Source of the DNA: JADHLJ01 sp038118725
Lineage (GTDB): Bacteria; Pseudomonadota; Alphaproteobacteria; Thalassobaculales; Thalassobaculaceae
Length of the DNA stretch: 6,959 nt
Assembly (NCBI GenBank): GCA_038118725.1
Contig: JAYOIK010000132.1
Span: 1-6,959 of the forward strand
Direction: 5' to 3'
The translations under genes and the position numbers were made by a program. The notes under the pieces are model-generated. The model worked only from the letters and a program-made list of their open reading frames with translations, was not told the origin of the DNA and did not search any database. Positions 1-5,054 of this stretch are shown piece after piece (the first letter of the stretch is position 1; each line of letters opens with the position of its first letter).

Positions 1-18
1 GCTTGTCACCTTCATCAT

Positions 19-57
19 CGTCGCCCTGGCGACGGGGCGGGAGGGCGCTTCCCGTCG
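19..57. repeat. Degenerate palindromic intergenic repeat upstream of glmU
   Basis: Positions 19-34 form a 7-bp inverted repeat (CGTCGCC, two-base gap, GGCGACG). A second inverted pair, CGACGGG at 30-36 and CCCGTCG at 51-57, overlaps it. The string CGTCGCCCTGGCGA also occurs in the reverse complement of the right end of the 108-bp elements downstream of glmS. The stretch GGGCGCTT followed by CCCGTCG (43-57) resembles the junction between those two elements (3521-3549) with the intervening 14 bases missing. I read it as a decayed member of the same repeat family. The match is short, so this is tentative. Confidence 0.4.
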
Positions 58-85
58 CTGTCGCCTCAAGAGCGCCGCCCGCCGG

Positions 86-120
86 CTGTCATCTTTAGTA
101 GCAATTGTTTATTTTAAGGA
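86..120 (+). promoter_or_regulatory. Candidate promoter region for the glmU-glmS operon
   Basis: This is the only AT-rich island in the otherwise GC-rich leader of glmU. A sigma-70-like arrangement can be drawn with CTGTCA at 86-91 (4 of 6 to the -35 consensus), an 18-base spacer and TATTTT at 110-115 (4 of 6 to the -10 consensus). Transcription would then begin about 60-65 bases before the glmU ATG. The matches are weak, and the call rests mainly on base composition and position. The 12-mer GTTTATTTTAAG (107-118) recurs exactly upstream of the esterase gene at 5019-5030. No riboswitch or ribozyme was recognised in the leader. Confidence 0.3.
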
Positions 121-186
121 TTCGCGGGGGCGTGGCATGTTCCCGGCGCTTTGCCCGATACCTCAACCAGCCAACGCGGAACTCCT

Positions 187-1551
187 ATGTCTCGACCCGT
201 CGCCATTATCGTGCTCGCCGCCGGCAAGGGAACGCGCATGAAATCGGACATGCCGAAGGTGCTGCACAAGATCGCCGGACGATCGATGATCGGCCATGTC
301 CTGGCGGCGCTTGAGCCACTGGCGCCGGAGCGTATGGTGGTGGTGATCTCGCCCGGTCAGGACGATGTCGCCGCCGAGGTCACCGGAGGAGCGGTGGCGG
401 TGGAAACAGCGATCCAGCACCAGGCGCTGGGAACCGGTGACGCGGTGCGCGCGGCGCTTGGGGCCTTGGAGGGCTTCAGCGGCACGGTGCTGGTGGCGTT
501 CGGTGGGGATCCGATGTTCACGACGGAGACCTTGGCCAGGCTTGCCGCCGCTCGCGACGTGGATAACCCGCCAGACGTGGTGGTGCTTGGTTTCCGGACG
601 GACAATCCGGATCGCTATGGCCGGCTTGTTCAGGACGGTGAAGACCGCCTTGAGCGTATCGTCGAGGTTTCGGAAGCCCATACGATCGACCGTCCCGTGC
701 ATCTCTACAACGCCGGGATCATGGCGATCGACGGGGCCAAGCTGAAGGGCCTGCTGGCCGGGCTTGGCACAGACAATGCCAAGGGTGAGTACTATCTAAC
801 CGATATCGTCGCCTTGGCGCGCGAGGGCGGCGGTTATGTCACCGTTGTCGAGGCGCCCGAGGAAGAGACCTTGGGAGTCGATTCCCGCGCCGATCTCGCG
901 CGCGCCGAGGCATTGATGCAGGGCCGGCTGCGCGTGGCGGCGCTGGAAGCGGGGGTGACGCTGGTGGCGCCGGAGACCGTGTTTTTCTCTCATGACACCG
1001 AGATTGGCCGCGACACGATCGTGCATCCCAATGTCACCTTCGGGCCCGGCGTGAATATCGGCGCGGGCGTGGAGATCAAGAGCTTCTGCCACCTGGAGGC
1101 GGCGAGCGTGGCGGATGGCGCGATCATCGGGCCCTACGCCCGGCTCAGGCCCGGGGCTGAAATCGGGCTCGGCGCGCATATCGGTAATTTCGTCGAGGTC
1201 AAGGCGGCCACAATCGGCGCCGGGGCCAAGGCCAACCATCTCTCCTATATCGGCGATGCCTCGGTCGGGGCTGGGGCGAATATCGGGGCCGGGACGATCA
1301 CCTGTAACTATGACGGGTTCTCGAAGTACCGCACCGAGATCGGCGCCGGGGCCTTTATCGGTTCGAACACCGCCCTGGTGGCGCCGGTCACTATCGGTGA
1401 CGGCGCGATCATCGGCGCCGGCGGCACGGTGACGAAATCGGTCGAGGCCGACGCGCTGGCGGTGGTGCGCGGCGAGGCCAGGGTGGTGCCCGGCGGCGCG
1501 GCGCGGTTCCGCTCCAAGCGACAAAAAACCAAGAACCGGGAAAAGGGCTAG
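187..1551 (+). CDS. glmU: Bifunctional UDP-GlcNAc pyrophosphorylase / glucosamine-1-phosphate N-acetyltransferase
   Basis: GlmU makes UDP-GlcNAc in the cytoplasm: the C-terminal half acetylates glucosamine-1-phosphate with acetyl-CoA and the N-terminal half adds UMP from UTP. The protein is 454 aa, the usual length (E. coli 456). The ATG at 187 is chosen because it puts the nucleotide-binding loop LAAGKGTRM at residues 10-18 as in homologues, with a modest GCGGA six bases upstream; a TTG at 151 would add 12 unlikely residues and has no ribosome site. R17 and K24 match E. coli R18 and K25. The left-handed beta-helix half has hexapeptide repeats and equivalents of all key acetyltransferase residues: R321, K339, H351, Y354, N365, N374 and K380. 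The uridyltransferase half is odd: the usual YGD-x-P reads FGGDP (105-109), so the metal-binding Asp is Gly107, and the second metal ligand, normally Asn, is Asp232. The gene is first in an operon with glmS. Identity is certain; full activity of the N-terminal site is less so. Confidence 0.97.
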   Translation: MSRPVAIIVLAAGKGTRMKSDMPKVLHKIAGRSMIGHVLAALEPLAPERMVVVISPGQDDVAAEVTGGAVAVETAIQHQALGTGDAVRAALGALEGFSGTVLVAFGGDPMFTTETLARLAAARDVDNPPDVVVLGFRTDNPDRYGRLVQDGEDRLERIVEVSEAHTIDRPVHLYNAGIMAIDGAKLKGLLAGLGTDNAKGEYYLTDIVALAREGGGYVTVVEAPEEETLGVDSRADLARAEALMQGRLRVAALEAGVTLVAPETVFFSHDTEIGRDTIVHPNVTFGPGVNIGAGVEIKSFCHLEAASVADGAIIGPYARLRPGAEIGLGAHIGNFVEVKAATIGAGAKANHLSYIGDASVGAGANIGAGTITCNYDGFSKYRTEIGAGAFIGSNTALVAPVTIGDGAIIGAGGTVTKSVEADALAVVRGEARVVPGGAARFRSKRQKTKNREKG

Positions 1552-1554
1552 CCC

Positions 1555-3378
1555 ATGTGCGGCATCGTCGGGATCATCGGCAAGAGTGATGTGGCGCGGA
1601 CCATGGTCGACGCGCTGAAACGACTGGAATATCGCGGCTATGACTCCGCCGGCGTCGCCACCATCTCCGGCGAGACCCTGGCCCGCCGGCGCGCCAAGGG
1701 CAAGCTGTTCAACCTGGAGAAGGATCTGGACGACAACCCGCTCGCCGGCGCCACGGGGATCGGCCATACCCGCTGGGCGACCCATGGCCCGCCGACCGTC
1801 GGCAACGCGCATCCCCATACCGCCGGACGCGTCGCGGTGGTGCATAACGGGATTATCGAGAACCATCAGGAGATCCGCGACGAACTTGTCGCCGGCGGCG
1901 TGGTAATCGAAAGCGACACCGATACCGAGGTGGTCGCGCATCTGATGGAACGGCATCTCGGGGACGGGCTGGACCCGGTCGCCGCCATGCGCGCCGTGGT
2001 CGCCAGGGTGACAGGCGCCTTCGCCTTCGTGGTGATGGTCGCGGGCTATCCGGACATGCTGCTGGCGGCGCGCCGGGCCTCGCCGCTGGCGATCGGTCAT
2101 GGCGAGGGCGAGATGTTCCTCGGCTCCGACGCCCTGGCGCTGGCCCCGATGACCCGGCGGATCACTTATCTCAAGGACGGCGACTGGGCGGTGGTGCGCC
2201 GCGACGGGGCCGAGGTCTTCGACGCCGAGGGCAACAAGGTCGATCGTGGTGTCGCGCTGACCGAGGTGTCGGGCGCGCTGATCGGCAAGGGCAACCGGCG
2301 GCATTTCATGGAGAAGGAGATCCACGAGCAGCCCGAGGTCGTCGGCTATACCCTGTTCCGTTACTACGATCCTGTAAGCGGCACCCTGGCCTTTCCCGAA
2401 ATGCCGTTCGATCCGGCGAGCCTGCCCAAGCTGACCATCGTCGCCGCCGGCACCAGCTACTACGCCGCGATGGTGGCGAAATACTGGTTCGAGGGATTGG
2501 CGCGTCTCTCGGTCGAGGTCGATATCGCGTCCGAGTTTCGTTACCGCAACACCGTGCTGCCGGAGGGCGGCGCGGCGCTGTTCATCTCGCAATCGGGCGA
2601 GAGCCTGGACACGCTGATGGCGCTGCACCACGCCCGCGAGGAAGGCCAGCACATTCTCGGCCTGGTGAATGTCCCGGAGAGTACCATCGAGCGCGAGTCC
2701 GACGTGGTGATCCGCACCTTGGCCGGCCCGGAGATCTGCGTCGCCTCGACCAAGGCGTTCACCACGCAACTCGTGGCGCTGGCCTGTCTCGCGGTCGACT
2801 GGGGCCGGGCGCGCGGCACCCTGGACGCGGCGCGGGCGGGCGAGATCCTGACCGCGCTCAACCACCTGCCGGCGAGCATGGCCGAGGTGCTGGAGCATGC
2901 CGAGCGCTGGATCGCCTGCGCCCAGGAACTGGCCCAGGCCCGCGACGTGATCTATCTCGGCCGCGGCTCCAACTATCCGATCGCGCTGGAGGGCGCGCTG
3001 AAGCTGAAGGAGCTAAGCTACATCCACGCCGAGGGCTATGCCGCCGGCGAGATGAAGCACGGCCCGATCGCGCTGCTCGAGGAGGGGGTGCCCGTGGTCA
3101 TGGTCGCGCCCCATGACGAGTGGTTCGAGAAAACCGCCTCCAACCTGAAGGAGGCGCTGGCTCGGGGTGCTCGGGTGGTGCTGCTCTCCGACCAGGCCGG
3201 TATCGCCAAGCTCGGCGCCGACGCGAGTTGGAGCTTCGAGCTCCCCGACATCGACCCGGTCGTGGCCCCGTTGCTCTACTCGCTGCCGGTGCAGCTGCTG
3301 GCCTATTACACGGCGGTTGAAAAAGGCACCGATGTCGACCAACCCCGCAACCTGGCGAAAAGCGTCACGGTGGAGTGA
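1555..3378 (+). CDS. glmS: Glutamine--fructose-6-phosphate aminotransferase (isomerising)
   Basis: GlmS transfers ammonia from glutamine to fructose-6-phosphate to give glucosamine-6-phosphate, the first committed step to UDP-GlcNAc. The protein is 607 aa, full length (E. coli 609). It starts MCGIVGIIG, with Cys2 exposed as the nucleophile after Met removal. The glutaminase domain (about 2-220) carries RGYDSAGV, HTRWATHG (71-78), NGIIEN (98-103) and SDTDTE (120-125). Two SIS sugar-isomerase domains follow, with SQSGES (345-350), STKAFTTQ (398-405) and KLKELSYIHAEGYAAGE-MKHGP, in which E486 and H502 match the isomerase catalytic residues. The tail ends LAKSVTVE, with the Schiff-base lysine at K602. 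The gene begins three bases after the glmU stop; a purine-rich AAAAGGG seven bases before the ATG serves as ribosome site, so the two genes are almost surely cotranscribed. Residue C395 replaces the glycine common before VASTKAF, a mild change. No active-site defect is seen. Confidence 0.98.
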   Translation: MCGIVGIIGKSDVARTMVDALKRLEYRGYDSAGVATISGETLARRRAKGKLFNLEKDLDDNPLAGATGIGHTRWATHGPPTVGNAHPHTAGRVAVVHNGIIENHQEIRDELVAGGVVIESDTDTEVVAHLMERHLGDGLDPVAAMRAVVARVTGAFAFVVMVAGYPDMLLAARRASPLAIGHGEGEMFLGSDALALAPMTRRITYLKDGDWAVVRRDGAEVFDAEGNKVDRGVALTEVSGALIGKGNRRHFMEKEIHEQPEVVGYTLFRYYDPVSGTLAFPEMPFDPASLPKLTIVAAGTSYYAAMVAKYWFEGLARLSVEVDIASEFRYRNTVLPEGGAALFISQSGESLDTLMALHHAREEGQHILGLVNVPESTIERESDVVIRTLAGPEICVASTKAFTTQLVALACLAVDWGRARGTLDAARAGEILTALNHLPASMAEVLEHAERWIACAQELAQARDVIYLGRGSNYPIALEGALKLKELSYIHAEGYAAGEMKHGPIALLEEGVPVVMVAPHDEWFEKTASNLKEALARGARVVLLSDQAGIAKLGADASWSFELPDIDPVVAPLLYSLPVQLLAYYTAVEKGTDVDQPRNLAKSVTVE

Positions 3379-3414
3379 GGGGGAAGGTGTTTTAAGGGAC
3401 GTATCCCTGGCGGA

Positions 3415-3522
3415 CCGTCGTCCTGGCGCAAGGCGGGACCTCCAGCTGTTTGCCTCGCGTGACTGGTCAGCCGTCACGATGACGATCCCGAGCCGAGGCC
3501 CTGCCGTTCGCCAGGGCGACGG
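3415..3522. repeat. 108-bp palindromic-ended repeat, copy 1
   Basis: This element is identical over 108 bases to 3544-3651. Its ends are inverted repeats: the left 19 bases CCGTCGTCCTGGCGCAAGG and the reverse complement of the right end, CCGTCGCCCTGGCGAACGG, differ at three positions. Internal complementary pairs include CGTGAC/GTCACG (3458-3463 with 3473-3478), enclosed by GCCTCG/CGAGGC (3452-3457 with 3494-3499), and GCCCT/AGGGC (3498-3502 with 3513-3517), so the RNA or single strand could fold into a branched structure. It has no believable coding content. It resembles a non-autonomous, MITE-like or REP-like intergenic element. I do not recognise a named family. Confidence 0.85.
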
Positions 3523-3542
3523 GCGCTTGGGGCCGATTTTTT
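3498..3542 (+). terminator. Possible intrinsic terminator for the glmU-glmS transcript
   Basis: The right end of repeat copy 1 can form the hairpin GCCCT/AGGGC (3498-3502 with 3513-3517). A run of six T's at 3537-3542 follows 19 bases later, preceded by GGGGCCGA. The GGGCC at 3530-3534 could also pair with GGCCC at 3497-3501, bringing a stem next to the T-run. The geometry is not that of a classical terminator. The call rests on the convergent gene arrangement and on this being the only T-tract of that length between the two genes. Confidence 0.25.
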
Positions 3543-3543
3543 C

Positions 3544-3651
3544 CCGTCGTCCTGGCGCAAGGCGGGACCTCCAGCTGTTTGCCTCGCGTGACTGGTCAGC
3601 CGTCACGATGACGATCCCGAGCCGAGGCCCTGCCGTTCGCCAGGGCGACGG
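3544..3651. repeat. 108-bp palindromic-ended repeat, copy 2
   Basis: This is a perfect direct repeat of 3415-3522 at a 129-base period. The identity stops on both sides: the preceding base is C here and A in copy 1, and the following base is A here and G in copy 1. The two copies are separated by a 21-base spacer containing six T's (3537-3542). The complete lack of divergence suggests recent duplication or gene conversion. The spacer is not repeated after copy 2, and the right flank is unrelated. Confidence 0.85.
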
Positions 3652-3684
3652 AGAATGCTTGTCGTATCTCGAACTCCAATTCCG

Positions 3685-3703
3685 CCGTCGTCCTGGCGAA
3701 AGG
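3685..3703. repeat. Solitary terminus of the same repeat family
   Basis: CCGTCGTCCTGGCGAAAGG matches the 19-base left end of the 108-bp elements with one change (A for C at the fifteenth base). The sequence after it departs at once from the element body, so this is either a truncated third copy or an independent half-site. It lies 19 bases beyond the stop codon of the kinase gene, in the 3' flank of that gene. Confidence 0.6.
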
Positions 3704-3722
3704 AAAATCGTATCCCCGCCGG

Positions 3723-4799
3723 TTACCGCTCCAACAGCTCCAGCGCCGCCTCGAATAGGGGTTCCGCGTAGTCGCCATAGGTGGCGAAGCGTTCGTCGTC
3801 GGTCTGGCCGCGGGCATAGCGGATATAGATCTGCTGGACCACCACCGCCGTCTTCCAGCGCGCGAAGGCCTCGTACCAGTTCATGTCCGCTACGTCGAAA
3901 CCAGTGCGCTCGCCATAGCGGGCGATCAGCGCGGCGCGGCGCGGATAGGGGCCGTGCACGAAGGGGGGCATCTTGTCCCAACTGAAGCCGCCATCCTCGG
4001 AGGGCCAGTAATTCAGGAAGGTGCCGAGATCGATCAGCGGATCGCCCAGGGTCGCCATGTCCCAGTCGAAGACCGCGGTGATCCGGTCGGGAACCCCGTC
4101 CTCGACCATGCAATTGTCGAGCTTGAAGTCATTATGCAGCACCGAGACGACGGGGCTGTCCGGCACCCGCCGGGTAAGCTCGGCGTGGACCACGTCGAAG
4201 ACCGGCAGTTCCTTGTCCTTGGCGGCGTGCCAGCGTTCTCCCCATCCCTTGACCTGACGCGCGGCGAAACCCTTGGGCCGCCCGAGATCGCCGAGCCCCA
4301 CCGCCTCGGCATCGACCAGATGAAGATCCGCCAGCGCGTCGATCAAGGCATTGGCGATCCGCTCCTCCAGACCGTCCAGCGCTTGGAAATTCGCCGGCCA
4401 GTCGCGCCGGAGGACCACGCCCCGACGGCGCTCCATCACCAGGAACGGCGCGCTGATGATCTCGGCATCCTCGCAGAGATGATAGGCCCGGGGCGCCCGG
4501 TCATAGGCCTGGTTGAGCCGCGAGAGCACCCGATACTCGCGGCCCATGTCATGGGCGTTCTTCGGCAACGGACCAAGCGGCGGGCGCCGCACCACCCACT
4601 CCATCTCCCCGGCGCTCAGCAGATAGGTCAAATTCGCGTGACCCCCGGGGAACTGCCGCACGTCGACGTCGGCGGGCATGGCGTCGAGATGACCGCGCAG
4701 ATAGTCGACCAGCCGCTTCCAGTCCATCGCCTCGCCGGCGCGGACGTCAATGGTCTCGGCGTCGGTCTCCAGGCCGGTCTTAAGGGGTTTAATCGCCAC
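3723..4799 (-). CDS. APH-family phosphotransferase (ACAD10/ACAD11/LvaA-like small-molecule kinase)
   Basis: The product is a predicted soluble cytoplasmic kinase of 358 aa from the GTG at 4799. That start has AGAAGG three bases upstream and sits before a segment, TIDVRAGEAMDW, that looks like the homologous N-terminus. A TTG at 4877 (384 aa) and an ATG at 4727 (334 aa) are alternatives. Motifs in order: FPGGHANLTYLL (50-61), the phosphate-loop equivalent; VVRRPP (69-74); a helix glutamate near 88; hinge VMERRRG (121-127); catalytic HNDFKLDN (222-229) with Asp224; and the metal-binding FDWDMATLGDP (244-254). All kinase residues are present. Bacterial relatives are often labelled aminoglycoside phosphotransferases, but this subgroup resembles the kinase domain of ACAD10/ACAD11 and LvaA, which phosphorylate hydroxyacyl-CoAs in 4-hydroxy acid breakdown. 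That substrate is inference. No acyl-CoA dehydrogenase lies next to it here, so the context gives no support. Antibiotic resistance is unlikely. The gene converges on glmS and diverges from the esterase gene. Confidence 0.9.
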   Translation of the reverse strand: MAIKPLKTGLETDAETIDVRAGEAMDWKRLVDYLRGHLDAMPADVDVRQFPGGHANLTYLLSAGEMEWVVRRPPLGPLPKNAHDMGREYRVLSRLNQAYDRAPRAYHLCEDAEIISAPFLVMERRRGVVLRRDWPANFQALDGLEERIANALIDALADLHLVDAEAVGLGDLGRPKGFAARQVKGWGERWHAAKDKELPVFDVVHAELTRRVPDSPVVSVLHNDFKLDNCMVEDGVPDRITAVFDWDMATLGDPLIDLGTFLNYWPSEDGGFSWDKMPPFVHGPYPRRAALIARYGERTGFDVADMNWYEAFARWKTAVVVQQIYIRYARGQTDDERFATYGDYAEPLFEAALELLER

Positions 4800-4895
4800 G
4801 GGCCTTCTCGGTCCAAGGGGCAGGGATCGGTCGGGTTTGGTGCCGATATCCGTAAACGCGCGGCCACGAGATCTCAACCGTCTTGTGTCGCGGTT

Positions 4896-4934
4896 GGATA
4901 TCAGGTCCCGACGATCGCCGGACGACCCTGATCC
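4896..4934. promoter_or_regulatory. Imperfect dyad in the divergent intergenic region
   Basis: GGAT-AT-CAGG (4896-4905) pairs with CCTGATCC (4927-4934) as eight base pairs with a two-base bulge. The stem can extend with TCC (4906-4908) and GGA (4920-4922), leaving an 11-base loop around the palindrome CGATCG. A smaller inverted repeat, CAACCG/CGGTTG (4875-4880 with 4891-4896), abuts it. It lies about 100 bases before the kinase start and 120 before the esterase start. It could be an operator for a shared regulator or a leader hairpin in the kinase mRNA; no T-run follows on either strand. The function is unknown. Confidence 0.3.
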
Positions 4935-4980
4935 AAAAGGCTGATTTGGCTCTCGGGCGCGGCGTCGAAATCTGGCCAGG

Positions 4981-5054
4981 AAAAAGTCCTAAGAGTAATA
5001 ATTTATAGTGTTTTTATGGTTTATTTTAAGATTAAACTCTAGATTGATTTTCAT
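4981..5054 (+). promoter_or_regulatory. AT-rich divergent promoter region, mainly for the esterase gene
   Basis: Only 15 of these 74 bases are G or C, in sharp contrast with the flanking DNA. TATAGT at 5004-5009 matches the -10 consensus at 5 of 6, though no good -35 is visible at the right distance. Other -10-like strings are TAAACT (5033-5038) and TAGATT (5040-5045); use of the last would give a nearly leaderless mRNA. CTAAGAGT (4989-4996) and ACTCTAG (5036-5042) are near-inverted repeats flanking the AT core, and GTTTA/TAAAC (5019-5023 with 5033-5037) form an inner pair. The block may also serve the kinase gene on the other strand, although it lies about 180 bases from that start. Confidence 0.45.

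Larger units (their letters stand above)
3379..3722. other. Convergent intergenic region with repeat cluster
   Basis: These 344 bases lie between the stop of glmS and the stop of the kinase gene, which face each other. They hold two full 108-bp repeats and a solitary repeat end. Just after glmS there is also a small inverted repeat, AGGGA-CGTA-TCCCT at 3395-3408. Several reading frames stay open across the repeats because they are GC-rich, but none has a ribosome site or protein-like composition. I see no gene here. Confidence 0.8.

Noticed and set aside
1..18. A - strand gene starting ATGATGAAGGTG at 18 and running out of the window, or a + strand gene ending near 117
   Set aside because: Six codons are too few to judge on the - strand, and the + strand frame open to the stop at 115-117 has no recognisable sequence. 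The stretch is better explained as repeat-containing intergenic DNA.
151..186. TTG at 151 as the glmU start
   Set aside because: It adds 12 residues not expected in the family and has no upstream ribosome site. The ATG at 187 gives the standard N-terminus.
796..2898. A roughly 700-codon open frame on the - strand, opposite glmU and glmS
   Set aside because: It lies wholly antisense to two certain genes, is rich in Arg, His, Gly and Asp as expected for a GC-rich shadow frame, and has no recognisable motif.
3415..3703. CRISPR array
   Set aside because: There are only two full repeats, each 108 bases with inverted ends, with a single 21-base spacer and no cas genes. This does not fit an array.
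3400..3716. Direct repeat CGTATCCC at 3400-3407 and 3709-3716 as a target-site duplication around the repeat cluster
   Set aside because: An 8-base match between two sites in about 340 bases is likely by chance, and it does not abut the ends of the elements.
3013..4113. Open frames running through the repeats on the - strand, and a + strand one at 3167-3985
   Set aside because: They overlap the glmS and kinase coding regions, contain the same peptide twice because of the DNA repeat, and show no domain or ribosome site.
4800..4877. Extension of the kinase gene to the TTG at 4877
   Set aside because: The extra 26 residues are basic and Pro-rich without resemblance to family members, and the GTG at 4799 has a ribosome-site-like AGAAGG. 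It is kept only as an alternative.
3954..4931. Long + strand open frame opposite the kinase gene
   Set aside because: It is a shadow of the kinase gene, whose own frame carries all the expected catalytic motifs.
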